Assembly (NCBI GenBank): GCA_018136815.1
Contig: CM030934.1
Span: forward strand, 6,309,698 to 6,373,697
Reading direction: 5' to 3'
Source of the DNA: Isochrysis galbana
Taxonomy: Eukaryota; Haptophyta; Isochrysidales; Isochrysidaceae
DNA: 64,000 bases
A program made the position numbers and the translations under genes. Shown one piece after another: positions 32,834 to 44,442 of the stretch (positions are counted from its first letter, which is position 1; every line of letters starts with the position of its first letter). A model generated the notes under the pieces. That model was not told the origin of the DNA and ran no database searches. It saw only the letters and a program-made list of their open reading frames with translations.

Positions 32834-33941
32834 CTATGACTCAGCCTGCATGGTGAGCTCAACAATCCGATCCTCGACTTCCTCCTCTGATGTGCATGGA
32901 GGATCGAAGATCATGGATATCTCGGAGGTCTTGCGCAACCCGAGGGGCTCAACAGTCCCCTGTCTCTCTTTCTCTGCCTGCGCGCTCCATGCGCTCAAAT
33001 CGGATGAGACAAGCTGGAGCGTGAAGCCCTCGAAGCATATCTGTGTCATCTCCGCCTTCTCGAGCTCCTCAGTCGAAGAAATGACTTCACGCGCGTGCGT
33101 GAGCGCCATCAGGCGCAGGTGGGGCTCGAAACGGGAGTTTAGCATGTCGCGCAAGCCACGGAGACGCCTGCCCTGCTCCTCAAAAAGCTCGCGCTTGGGA
33201 GCATTATCGTAAGCGTCTGCTGCCGAGGTTGGCTTTGCTGCCTTGGCTAATGTCGCAAAAGCCTCCGCCATCTCATGGGCACTAGCATGAACACGATCGT
33301 TGGGCCAGGCGACCGGCACGGTGATCGCTATGCAGTTGTTGTCGATGGTCGAGCATAGCACCTCCTCAATCTCAAAGCCATTCTCATCGTACGAGACTAC
33401 TTCCACCTTTTCCACCCGCTCGAACTCGCTCTCCTTTGCTGGCGAGTATTTTCGAGCAACAGCAGCTATCTGTGTCCGAGGGATGTGCACGAGTGCGGGG
33501 AGAAGAGGCACAAATGGTGAGTACCATTCACAGTTGCATCATCATCGCTTTCACAGCATCAACCGGTTGCGACCATAGATGCAGCCTGATCTGTAAGCTG
33601 GGCACCGAGCGCCCTCGTGAAAAGGTGGGTGTGCAGCTTTGGCGCGCTTATGATGTGCAAGGCAGGCGCTCGGAGCACCTAGCCAACCTGGAGGGCGGAT
33701 CACGCGGCTTGGAATCGACAGGCAACGCGGCGATCGGCGGCGCGAGGCTCACCTCTCCCACTTTGTCGCGATTCGTGTCCTTGAGCCAATCGTGGGGGTG
33801 GATCTCAGTGGCCTTGTCGAGCTCGGCCATGACGGGCGAAGGTGCACGGAGGCGTGTGGCTGACTGCGCGTGCGGCACGGCCAGCGCGTGCGCCGGGTGG
33901 GCAAGCGAGGCGAGCAGTGTGGCCGAGCAGAACACCCGCAT
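32834..33941 (-). CDS. Plastid-targeted protein of unknown function
   Basis: Two exons are inferred on the minus strand, 33753-33941 and 32834-33469. The donor is GAG|gtgagc, the acceptor cggacacag|ATAGCT, both phase 0, giving 274 residues. The N-terminus is a signal peptide (MRVFCSATLLASLAHPAHA) and then a basic, acid-free stretch (LAVPHAQSATRLRAPSP), the bipartite pattern of complex red plastids. The mature part has VEVVSYDENGFEIEEVLCST, an Ala/Lys-rich helix and a long helical C-terminus with alternating charges. I do not recognise the family. The signal plus transit layout and clean splice sites make the gene convincing. Confidence 0.7.
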
Positions 33942-34084
33942 CGCCCGAACGAACGAGACGGCAGGGAGAGCAGAAGGCCGTCGGGGGGGTGCGGGGCGCG
34001 TACGGCGGAGGTGGCGGCGGGGAGGGGGGGAAGGGAGGGGGAGGACAGGCGTCCGAGAGCTCCGTCCTCTCGCCGACCTCCTCT

Positions 34085-34700
34085 CAGTTTCCCCTCTCTC
34101 TCTTTTTCTTCTCTCTTGGTGGTGCTAAAGTATGCTGCCCAGTCCCGCGAACCTCTCTCAGCCCGTGTCTCCTTGGAGAACTCATCGGCTTCATCCCGGC
34201 GAGGGCTCCCCCCCCCCCCCCCCTCCCCCCCTCCCCCCCCCCTCCCCCCGCACTCGCTCCGCCCGCCTGGGCTGCTGGGCCCCGCCCCCCCCGCCCCCCC
34301 TCCCCGCCCCTCCCCCCCGCGTCCCCTGGGCTGAGGATGCTCTCTCTCTCTCTCTCTCTCATCATCTCTCGTCTCTTTCCCCTCCATCCCTTCTGCCTTC
34401 CTCTTGTGCTCCCTCTTCTTTCCTGCCCCCCTCCTTCCGATTCCAGACGATGGTGTTTATTGCTGCCCCCCTCGCTCCCCCTTGTCTCATTTTTTCTGTC
34501 ACATCTCCTCTCTCCCTTCTCCTTCTCTGTTACCGCGAACTAGAAGTAAAATTCTTATCCCCACTGCTCTATATTAATATTATCATCCTCGTCCTCTCTC
34601 GCCTAGATCTCTCTCTCTTCTTTGCCACCCCAACAGACGAGAGAGAGACAACAAACTAGCTAAACGAGACTAGAAAAGGCAAGAAGTCACTGCTACTGCT
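34085..34700. repeat. C/T-rich low-complexity tract
   Basis: Dense poly-C and CT runs (for example 34208-34250, 34285-34320 and (CT)n at 34340-34360). Long proline-rich frames here are by-products of composition. Confidence 0.7.
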
Positions 34701-34933
34701 GCCCAGTTTTCCCTGTTCCTATCTCTTCTCTGATAGACTCGAGCTTCTTCCTCTCTTCCTCTCTCATCACAGCGCACACCGGCCCCGCTCCCCTCGCCCC
34801 GCCCCCACCGCTACCCCCTCGGGGGCCCCCTTCCCGATATTGTACCCCAAGCTGCCGAGAACGGCTGGCTGCTGCTGCTCTCTCTCTCCATCTCTGGCGT
34901 CTAGCGCTGGCGCCCTCCCCGCCGGCCGCGCCA

Positions 34934-36452
34934 ATGAGCACGGCGGCGGCCAGCGCGGTCTCGCTCGTGCAGGCCGAGGCGCTCGAGCGGCGGAGAGCAC
35001 TGCACCGGAACGCCGACAAGAGCACCGTCAAGGGCAGCCTCCACAAGAGCAGCTCGCACGGCGTGCGCCGCTCCTTGCTACCGCCTCTGCCTCACAATGT
35101 GCTCGAGCAGTCCCAGTCGCCGACGGGCGTGACTCCGAGGCATGCTAAGAGCGCCACATCAATCTCGCTCCCACCAACGCCGCGCCACTCATCTCCGCGC
35201 GTCGAGGCTGCCCGAGAGAGGCGGCAGCCGCAGGCGCCGGCACCGATTGAATCTGATGGCAGCGGCGTCGGCAGCTGCGGTGGGTCTTTTTGCCACTTTC
35301 CTGCGCTGGCACCGCCGAACAGCGCGCGGCATCACCATGCGTACACTGCGGCGCCCGCACCCGGTGAGATATGTGGAGCCGAGGCTGTGTCTGGTCGACC
35401 GGCCGTGGGTGCAGCCGATATGGCCTCCGTCTCTGCTCGTGTGGGCAACAGCTCAGAGAAAGGAGCTGCCACTGCAGCATGCGTTGGTGCACCAGCCTAC
35501 GCCCCCTGCGGATCGCTATCGCCTGGTCGTACCCCAACGCTATATGGGCACTGCTCTGCCGCGAAGAGTGTGGGCGAGGCTGGCGCATTGTACGGCTCCA
35601 GGGTGGATCCAGTGGTTGAGAAAATGCTGAAGCAGTTTGGCTCCTACATGCGAGCCTTTCAAAAGGAGCACGGGATAGCAGACGAAAATGTGAGCGCTAT
35701 TTTTGCTCGCGCATCCTGAGGCATGCAGACTCTGCGAGGCGCTCCATTTAGTCCTTTTTGCGACGATGTCGATGTATGCTCCGATTCGACGCGCGTTTGT
35801 TTCCCGTTTATCCGTCGGGCGCACTGACTATGTGCCTTCCCCTCCCTGAGGCAGACCGATGACTTATCTCCAAGAGCTTTGCTTGAGTTTGAGCGTGAAA
35901 ACCTTCTTGGCAATATGGCAATGGAAGAGGCCGATGCGAGGGAGGCCGCGGAGAAGAGACGCATCAGCTTGCAGGATGTGAGGACCACACCTTTACCACT
36001 TAGACGTTGCTTCTGCTTTCCTACTACAAGTGAGGCATGCGTTGATCCTCGCCCCATCGCCCCCTTCTTAGGCGAGGGCGAATGCGCTGGTTCTGAAGGG
36101 CGCGTATGATGCTTTGGGATTGGAGTGGTCATCGTACACCGGGACCGATGATCGAAAGATGATATTATACATGCGGAGACTAGAGAAGAGATGCGCAAAT
36201 CTAATTCGCCACCAAGCCATAGCGCTCAAACAGCAATATTCCATGACAAGAGCTACCCTTCGGCTTGACGCTTCTGCCGGCGCCCTTGCGGCCATGCGAG
36301 AAAGATTAGAGCATGAATTTAGCGAGGACGCGATATCCGCCGCCGCTGAGGTAGTTGAGAGGGAGGCAGGACCGATCCCAGATGGGTCAAGTACTCTACT
36401 TGAAGGCGAGGTCCTTTGTACCATATCCTCGCATGCGGCAGTGCCGTGCTGA
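34934..36452 (+). CDS. Coiled-coil protein, hypothetical
   Basis: Three exons are inferred: 34934-35689, 35855-35977 and 36072-36452, with donors AAT|gtgagc and GAT|gtgagg, acceptors gaggcag| and ttcttag|, all phase 0, giving 419 residues. The first 230 residues are Ser/Ala/Pro-rich and probably disordered. The rest is helical: VEKMLKQFGSYMRAFQKEH, then EFERENLLGNMAMEEADAREAAEKRR and LYMRRLEKRCANLIRHQAIALKQQ, which read as coiled coil. The last exon may extend or splice further (a GAG|gtcctt donor lies near 36411), so the C-terminus is uncertain. No family recognised. A structural or cytoskeletal role is a guess. Confidence 0.6.
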
Positions 36453-38237
36453 CCACCGATGGATGATGATCGGTGGCGCTTGGGAATGGCACCGTCCTTG
36501 CACGTTGCGGCTGTTTGCATCCACGGGTTCGGTCATTCATCCATTCGTCCTCATTGAGCTCAGCTCTGGTGACCGTGGTTGGCGCTCGCTCTTCCGTCCC
36601 GCGGACGTAGGTTGGCTGCACTTCTTGTTGGTAAGATGAGGGACCCCTTTACGTATTGTTGTGGGGAAGGCGCAGTGGCTGTGGCTGTGACTGATGGCAG
36701 AGAATGATACAAAGGGGAAGGGAGGGGGCCATGGGGGCTGCCGGGGCTCGCAGAGGGCGGCCGTCTCCAATGAGCATAGGAGAAAACTACAGGAATGCCC
36801 ACCGGAATCAGAATCCAGAAAATGAGGAGCGGCAGGAGGAATAGCAGCTCAGAATAACTTCCTCTCACTAGCTATAAGATCTAACACTTTACCCGGCCAT
36901 CGACGGGAAAATGACACTGGACAAAACGCAAGTAAAAGCCACCTGACGGCCGCACTACAAAAACGTCGTGGGGGGGCGGCGGCTCAGATGGCGGCAGAAC
37001 AGGGGCGGTGCGCTGAGCGGCCATAGCCATAGCAGCGGCCCATGCGTACCACGTCGTGCTGCCGCTTGCGCCCTGCCTGCGGCTGCATCAGTCCAGTGGC
37101 CCTTGCAGGCATGAACTGGAAGCTGGAAGCTGGCTGCTGGCTGTGGCATGCTCTCCAGTGAAGGCCGCTGCGCGGTCGCGGGCGCGGTCGCGGGCGCGGG
37201 CAAGAATGCGTCTACCGGTGCGATCGCAGTCACCAGCGCCGGCGTCGTATCATCCGTACTTGTACTGGCACCGCCGCCGCTGCTGCTCATGGGCAGCAGC
37301 AGGTATTGTGGTTTGTCGCGTCGAAGCCTGCCTCACTGGCAGCCCCTGCACGCGGCTGGGGAGGGAAGAGCGGGGCGCCGGGAGGGGAGACACGTTCTAA
37401 GAATAGAGCGTGTCGTGAGGCATGGAGGGCGTTCGAGCGCTCCCCCTACGCAACACATATAGATGTACGTGCGTACGCTTACGCGATTGCAGGCGCTACG
37501 TATATTTATACTTACTACTTATGTATAACTTATGTACCAGTAATACTGATAATACTGATAATATTATTAATAGGCGAGCGAAGCGCACTATCTGTATCTA
37601 ATATGTTAGCCGTAGGGCACTATCTATATCTAATATGTTAGCCAAAATGCACTATTAGGTTCAAATATGTTAGCCCAAATCCAAACCTATTCACAAGCCT
37701 AGTCGTTGTGGGGGCTCCGGGGGCCGGGGGGGGGAGGTTACACCCCTAGAATTTGAATTTGAAATAGTGTTTGACCGCCCTACCATATGCACATGCAAAC
37801 CAAGTATGGACTTAGTTGTTGTAGTATAGTGACAGTTAGTATACAGAGAATAGTGATAGTGATGTCTGTATGTCCGTAGTCGTTCGTAGTCGTAGTCGCG
37901 GAGGGAAGTGATCGGTGATCGGTGATTGGTGATTGGCATCTTGTGTCTTGTGTGTGTCTCCAACCTTCGCCGTCGCTTGACTCATGCTACAGCTCATGTA
38001 CTCGCTAGTGGCCTACAGCCATCCCGTGGGTATAATAGCCAAGGCCGTTCTCCCACAGAAGGAAAGAGGAAATAGGAAAGAGCTGCAAAGCTCCAGAGAG
38101 AGGGCGTTCAAAAATAACATTTCAGAGGGTGATCAAAAATAACGTATCAGAGATCAAAGTCGAGAGTTAGTTCATCCGGCGGTCGGCCTTTTTGGGTGGA
38201 GAGGTACGAGAGAGAGTGGGAGCGGCGGAAAGTTGCG
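36453..38237. other. Intergenic region with short tandem repeats
   Basis: Holds three imperfect copies of a 33-36 bp unit ending TAATATGTTAGCC (about 37577-37675), an AT-rich stretch with YTATAC-type sequence (37495-37570), and two copies of a TCAAAAATAAC unit (38109-38150) directly upstream of the DUF1415 gene. No gene seen. Confidence 0.5.
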
Positions 38238-39561
38238 ATGAGGGCCACGAGGGTCCTCCTGCTCTCGCTCGCGGTCGAGTTGGCTGGCGGAGTGTGGATG
38301 GGCGGGCGGGCAGTGGCTCGGGGCGGCTTGGTGCGCTGCTCGCTGCTCGATGATGCGCCTTCTGCCGTCGCGCGCTGGTGCGTTGACTCGGGCGAGAGCG
38401 AGGCCTCTGTGATGGTGAGCAGCGCGGCCGGCCTCGCAGAGGCGATGCGCGACTTCTGGTATGTGACGCACTCTCTGGGTGAGCAGGAGGGCGCCAGTTC
38501 AATCGCGCTCGCATTCCCCTCCTGGGACGAAGCCAGGCAGAGCCCCGCCTACTTCAGCCGTGTCTTCGATCACATCGGCTCGTGCTCTCAGCTCTCAGAG
38601 GTCCTGGGAGAGGAGGTCCTTTGCGCCGCACGCCACCCTGCCATGGAGGGCCAGGCGCCGCCGCCGTATCCGCTTATGATGCTACGCCGGTATGGTAGTT
38701 CCCCCCAGGTTGGTGTCGACGATGCTTTCGACGATGAATTCTTCGGTGGCGTCGATCCCTTTGCTGCTCTCGAGGCGCGACTAGCCAGTGAGGCCCCACC
38801 TCCACCTCCGCCAGTTACTGATAAAGAGGTCATTGATGCGACCTACAAGTGGGTGGATGCTGTCATTGTTAAGATGAAGGTGTGCCCTTTCTCGTCATCT
38901 GTCGATCGGGCCGGCCTTCCTGCCGGCGGTGTCACCTATCCGTTGACAAGGGCGAAGACGGTCGAGGAGCTTTACCAAGCCTTCTGGGAGCAGGTAGAGG
39001 AGCTCCGACTCGCAGATGAGCGCACGCTCTCGACCATCCTTCTCGTAGCACCCGAATTCGCGACGACCGCTGCTGAGGGGTACGCGCGGGACCCTGCCCT
39101 TTTCCCGTCCCGTGCTCAGCCTGCTTTCTTCGCTCGTTAAGGTCAAGAGGCCTCACAACACGCACCACCATCCCCTCAGATTCGACGCATTTGCTGACAC
39201 ACTCAACGAGGCACTTGGAACCCTCCGTCTCGAAGACGAGCTTCAGCTCGTTTTCTTCCACCCGGGCTACACGTTCCGCGACGGCAAGCAAAGGCTCGGA
39301 GCTGAGGGCGAGGCTGCCAATTATGCGCGGCGTTCGCCATTTCCGATGATCAACCTCCTGCGGACTCCTCAGGTTCGGGCTGCGCAGAAAGGAATCCCTA
39401 CTGGATCCGTCTACGACACAAACGAGAAAAACCTCGCAACAGTTGGGCCAGAGGAGCTGCGTCGAATGCTAGAGGCTCGAGAATGGTCCGCTCTGGAAGG
39501 GCGAGCATGGGAGCCGCACCAAACTAGGGCAGACATCGAGAACAATGCACGCATGCAGTGA
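38238..39561 (+). CDS. DUF1415 family protein with an extra degenerate N-terminal unit
   Basis: Two exons are inferred, 38238-39079 and 39180-39561, with donor GG|gtacgc and acceptor ccctcag|A (phase 2), giving 407 residues. The N-terminus is hydrophobic (MRATRVLLLSLAVELAGG) and suggests a targeting signal. The second half is a complete DUF1415 domain: YKWVDAVIVKMKVCPFSS, TILLVAPEF, FDAFADTLNEAL, VFFHPGYTF, ANYARRSPFPMINLLR. The first half echoes it (SIALAFPSW, RHPAMEGQAPPPYPLMMLRRYG) and looks like a decayed second copy. The biochemical function of DUF1415 is not known to me. A poly-Pro linker (EAPPPPPPV) separates the two halves. The intron position is the least certain part. Confidence 0.8.
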
Positions 39562-40439
39562 GGGGTGAGAACACCTAATGGCATTCTTCATGTCTCACGC
39601 TCAACGATTGCACAGCTTGCCATAATGACAATGTGACGTTCTCGCAACCAAACGGCTCGTCCATACGGGCTCGTAGTGGACGTCCTGACTCACCAGCCCG
39701 GTTGATCGTAATGCTGTTAGTCTAAAAAATATCTTGAACCTACCGCCCATCGCATGGACACAGAACTTTATTACACCGCCAATGCCCAGTGCGTTCTGCT
39801 AGTGTACTCCGCGGCGCGTGATGGCAGACGCGCATGTGCACTACACGCGCAGAAGCAGTAACCTCTAGCCCTATGAGCTAGTACCAGTACAGTCTGCACT
39901 ATGAGCCAATGCGGGCCCGCGCAGACTGTACGCATGCTGTCTCACATATTACATATTCACTATGATTCACAGTTCACTATACTTCTACTTCTACCCACTA
40001 GCTAGCGAACTAAGCATGTGCAACCTGAGGTCCAGCTCCCCACCACCACCGCCACCATTTGGTACAATACTATAGGAGCACATACACTTTTGAGGGTGGA
40101 CCGGCAACTCGCCACCCCTTATTGCAGGGGCGACAGGGGCATTCCTCCGGGTCCGGGTGCACTGAGGCCTTTATTTTTTATCCCACTCCTCTGCTCCTTT
40201 TATATGAAACACTGGACATTGGCTGCACACACACTTTCCCTTTGCACATTGGCACTGTGCGAAGTGGGGGGAAGGAGCGCGAGCTACTGACGAGAAATTT
40301 TATTTTCATGATTATGATTATGATTACGTGACAGATCAGAACTACTTGCTACTTGCTACTTGTAGGAATGGCGATGGCGGGCGTCGCTGTGCGTGCGTCT
40401 AGAAGCTTTTCTTCCAAAAAAAATCACCTGAAAATCTCA
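39562..40439. other. Intergenic region with a strong hairpin
   Basis: No gene seen. Contains the 11-bp hairpin at 39887-39931, listed separately. Confidence 0.5.
39887..39931. other. Perfect 11-bp inverted repeat
   Basis: GTACAGTCTGC (39887-39897) and its exact complement GCAGACTGTAC (39921-39931) with a 23-nt loop. It lies about 330 bp after the DUF1415 stop. It could be a structured RNA, a foldback element or chance. Confidence 0.7.
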
Positions 40440-41384
40440 ACTAAGTTTATACTTGGTTCATTCACCCGTCGCGTCGCCGTCGGCGAGCGGTTTTGTTTTG
40501 AGTGCCTCTTCAAGCTCGCTGTCCCGTGTTGTTTCCCTTTCTTGGTAGAGCCATGTGTAGTATTTCCGCAGCTGGTTGCGAATCTCGTGGTCGTGTCTGG
40601 TCGTCGACCTATCGGAGTCGCCCGGATTTTCCCAGTCGTCGGTGATATAGAGTTCAGGGATAGCTTGGTTCGAGGTCTTGGCGTGAAACCGTCGAAAGAA
40701 TTCCTTTGTCATTTTCTCTTCGTGTTTGAGGGCCTCAAAGGCCGCTTTTCTCGTTGGAGTGAGTTTTGATCTTGTCTCCGCGATTTCACGCTGAAGGCCT
40801 CTAATTTCGTCCAGTTTTTTTGGGTCAGGGGTTTCGTCGGCCAGTTGAATACTGAGGAGGGCCAGCCTGGTGATTAGCGGAGTCGTCGGCGAGAGTTCTT
40901 CTCTGTTCTTCGTAAGCCATAGCAGATAGGAGGCCACCGCCTTCTTCGCGTTGTACCAGGCATCGCCTACTTGATGGTCAGGCGTCTCGGCATTTATGCT
41001 AGCCTTCCAAATATGGTGTATCGTGGCTCTGATTCGCTTGTCGTCGAATAGCTCCGTGTTTATGCGGATGTCGTATTTACGGTCTGGGTTATGGCCTATC
41101 AAGTCGAAGATCCCTACTAAGGGGAGGTGGTCGGACGATCCCTTTCCGGTGAAAAGGGCCGGGTGGGGGCCGATCTTCTGCCATGCTATTGTCGATTTGG
41201 ATGCCGGTGTGTATATACGATCGATTCTTGTCTTGTATGTATCGTGTTCGCTAGCCTCGTGAAGCCTTCGCTGTTGTTGCCATTTACGAGTGTGTGCGCA
41301 TCCATAAAGCCGAGATCCCGCATGGTGTCCCTTAGCAAAAGCCCTCCGGCGTTGCCGTATGTGTCTCCTTCTTGGCGGGTTCGT

Positions 41385-42134
41385 TAGGGGTAGGCGGTTA
41401 TGTCCCGTTTTTTCTGCCCAAATGTCCCAAAAAAATGTCTCGGGACATCCAAATTTTGCACCCAAATGTCCCATGAAATGTCCATTAGACATGCATAAAT
41501 GTCTAGTCGCGCACTTATGTAGCTGCCACCCCGCCCTCCCGGAAGGCCGGAAGGCAGCTATTGCTATTGCTATTGCTCGCCTGTGGTATAGATAGTAAAC
41601 ATTGCAGCATGTATTGTAGTGTCCTCCACGTCCTCCTCCTCCTCCTCACTACGCTCGCTGATACCTCCATCGCAGGAGGCGTGGGATGTGGCGCGGCGAG
41701 TGCGCACGCGCGGACCTGAGCAAGGGAAGGGGCACTGGTGTGTGAGGCAAGCCGGCGCGCGTGCGGCGTGCACTCAGTAGGCAGGCAATGAGGAGGGTGG
41801 AGGGCGGAGGGTGGAGGGGGGAGGGCGCCCGCACCCATCGCTCCGCGCGCCGCTGCCGAGCTCTGTGAGTCCGAGGTTGCGACAGACGCTGAAATACCAT
41901 TGTAAACGAGCCTGTTATTAACGTAACCAAACCCTACAGTATTGCAGTAGGCGCGAAGAGCGGAACTTTATAACGATATTACGAGTATAACGGTAGAAGC
42001 AGCTCCCGCGCCATTTTCGCGCGCGAACGCCCCCCTGGGGGGCCCAAATGTCCTGGGACATTGCGAAAATGTCCCGTTCCCACAAACCTGCCCAAATGTC
42101 TTGTTTCGGAACGGGACTTGACCGCCTACCCCTA
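41385..42134. mobile_element. hAT-type miniature transposon (MITE), complete
   Basis: 750 bp with perfect 14-bp terminal inverted repeats TAGGGGTAGGCGGT and an exact 8-bp target duplication GGGTTCGT (41377-41384 and 42135-42142). The 8-bp duplication and the TAGGG start are hallmarks of the hAT superfamily. Both ends carry repeated subterminal AAATGTCC motifs in both orientations (at least six on the left), as expected for transposase binding sites. No transposase is encoded. It sits inside the LINE endonuclease, so it is younger than that insertion. Confidence 0.93.
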
Positions 42135-42225
42135 GGGTTCGTGTGTCTCTCAGGGTGTCTTCGACGCAATTAAAGTCGCCCCCTATCAGGGTGTTTACCT
42201 CGGTTCCTCCCAAGGAAGGAAACCG

Positions 42226-42675
42226 AAACTCAAATCCCCGCGTGAGCTCTGCACCCCCGTCTTTACATTCAACGACAAAGGCACACTGATGTTAGGCAAC
42301 AACCTAGCCGCGATAGCCAAATCACTCCAACTAGCGGAAAAGCTAGCATAACCGCGCACAAGCCATAGCGATGCTCCACACACCCGCCCAGCCCCAACCC
42401 TCGGGAACACAGAGGCACGCCGCCCATCTCCTAGGTTCTGAAAGAAGCAGTATAGAAACCGGTAGCCCGATGGTACAGGAGGAAGGAGGGGAACAAACCT
42501 ATCGGGGACCGGTGCACACCGTCTGCTGCAGGAAACCCCACCCACCCAGCCCCTAGGTAGAGCACGAGGGACGGGCCGCAAGGCAGGTGGCGGGGAGTTG
42601 AGAGTGGCGGGCGAGGCCGCAATCGTTAGAGAGCAGAGTCGCGCGCGCGGCGTGATTATTAAGAAGTTTTTTTTA
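42226..42675 (-). repeat. LINE 5'-end region, homologous to 27880-28385
   Basis: The matched features are the terminal ATTAAGAAGTTTTTT, the GCGCGCGCGGCG tract, TAGAGCACGAGGG, ACGGGCCGCAAGGCAG and a short segment whose minus-strand translation is similar in both copies (LSLNVKTGVQ versus LSFDTKTGAQ). That suggests the start of a LINE coding region. Confidence 0.7.
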
Positions 42676-43229
42676 AATGTAGGTAGAGGTTCTAGATAGA
42701 AGATAGAGGTAGGTAGGGGGACGCGCACGATCTTAATGGCTCGAGTTTTTTTTGTGCGCGCGGGGTTTTTTTTTGCGTTCCTTAAGGGAATGTGTTGCGG
42801 ATGCACTTGCGGCACCACAAATTGCTACAAGTTTGACGACAAATTTGGGCAGTCAGCTACAAGAATCCCGCAAGTTTTGCCGACAAATTTGGGCGAATTC
42901 GGCTAAAAATATTTACCTGGCCCTATGTGGTGTGGCAGTTTGGCTCTGGCTCTGCCGCCAGGGCTCTGCTGTCCGTTCGTTCCCTCGCTCGCAGCGGGGG
43001 AGGGGCTGGGCGTTCTTCTCTGTGTCGTTCTTCAGGGATAACCCCGGCCTTGTTGAGACTCTGCAGGTTTCTGGTGCAGGGATTCCTGCACCATGCTGAC
43101 AGCCCCTTTTGAGGGTGTGTGGTGTAGACTGGCATGGCCTGAACCTCGTGCTTGCGCACGAGGTCCGTGCCGTGGCGATGTAGGGGCCCAGCCTTGCGGC
43201 TTTCCCTATGGGATGCGGCATTGAGCCGA

Positions 43230-43497
43230 CTTGAGTCATTGGGTGGATGGCCTCTGGTGGCTGAAGGGAGGTGTGAGGTGTGGGTGTTGTTGGCCCTGGT
43301 GGCCATGCTGGCCATGCCGGTGTGGGGCTGTCCGGCGGTGGCACGGGGCGCGTCTCGTACGCACCTTGGTCGGGGTGGCGCTCTCTCGTGGGTGCGATGC
43401 ATCGAGCATGGCCCGATCGTTCGTCGCGGCGGGGGGGGCGGCAGGAGGGGAGGGGAGCGGCGCGCGCTCCATGACCCAATCTTTTTAAAGATAGTTG
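43230..43497 (+). repeat. LINE-type 3'-end repeat copy with variant hairpin
   Basis: Ends in GGAGCGGCGCGCGCTCCATGA followed by the hairpin ATCTTT-TT-AAAGAT (43479-43492) and AGTTGG. The preceding GGAGGGGAGCGG core is shared with the copy at 50215-50290. The 5' limit is unclear. Overlapping open frames in 42913-43664 are probably not genes. Confidence 0.6.
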
Positions 43498-44442
43498 GTG
43501 CTGTGTGTGAGAAGTGGATCGTGATTTCAACGAGATATCGACCCTGTCCCAAATCGAGTGAATGGAGTCAGACCACGTGTGTGTTTCAACATGTGAAGCG
43601 TCAAGTTGAGTCAAGTAATCTCCAGGTGACAACGAAAGGTGTTAGCAGGGATGGGGATAATTGAACGCGTTTGGTCTGAGTCTGAGTGAAAAAATGTGAT
43701 ATCGATATCAGCAAGAACGTGTAATAATATTCTCACAAATGACAAATGCAAATTGGAAATGACTTCATTACAACAAAAAATGGAGTATCAAAGAAACATT
43801 AACCGAGAGTCGCATCAAATCGATCGACTCAAGGAACACAGCACATAAAATCTTTGACGCCGACACCAAATACCATCACAAGGATTCGGTAATAAGTTTC
43901 TTCGGTCATTAAAGACACCAGAGTGGGAGGGTGCGCTTGTGTGTGTGTGTGTCGGGGGTACCAAATGAAGGCAAACGACCTAAGTATAAACTTACTTCCG
44001 CAGAGAATGAGAAAGAGAAGTCCGTCGGGGAGAGAACGCTCTCGGCTTACCGGCTGGACCGTCCGCCGCTCTCGGTGGCCTCCCCCCCTCTTGTTTGACA
44101 TAGTGAGTCCGGGTGCAACTTCAGTGAAAGTGCAGCCAGCAACCTCCACCAGCAGATGCTGAAGGTGGCAAAATACCATAGAGCCGTGCCGCCCCTAGTA
44201 GCAAAGCATAGGCCGAATGATCGCAAAACTGGACAGACTAAGCGCAAGCTTCAAGCCATCAAACAGACGAATATAGGAGCAAACTCACACAATCGTCGAA
44301 CAGAGAACAGAAAAACAAACGAGAAGACTGCACAGGGCAGCATGGTATAGTGGAAGTCATTGAGCCGCATTGGGCCACTCCCCTCGAGACGTCATTTTTA
44401 CAGAGCTCACCAGCGCGTTTCAAACAAGAGCATTCTTGCAAC
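43498..44442. other. Gene-free stretch with a hairpin-motif relic
   Basis: No convincing gene. CTAAGTATAAACTTA at 43980-43994 repeats the LINE 3' hairpin motif without the rest of the element. Confidence 0.4.

Larger units (their letters stand above)
40440..42675 (-). mobile_element. LINE (non-LTR) fragment, interrupted by a hAT miniature element
   Basis: Read on the minus strand, the 5' end is at about 42675 (AAAAAACTTCTTAATAATC), followed by a 450-bp 5' region, then endonuclease sequence with LIGGDFNCVEDTL (about 42150-42213). At 42134 a 750-bp transposon is inserted. The endonuclease resumes at 41384 with RIDRIYTPAS and SDHLPLVGIF and continues through a helical linker to a stop near 40458. 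The 3' end is the hairpin CCAAGTATAAACTTAG (40441-40456). The reverse transcriptase is absent, so this is an internally deleted copy. GDFN and SDHLP are the standard boxes of APE-type LINE endonucleases. Confidence 0.75.

Noticed and set aside
33436-34543. Overlapping long frames rich in Pro or Gly/Arg
   Set aside because: They lie over the first exon and intron of a minus-strand gene and in a C/T-rich tract. Composition explains them.
42913-43664. Two 200-240 codon frames around 43 kb
   Set aside because: Both overlap a repeat copy also found at 50.2 kb, and neither shows a domain or a splice pattern.
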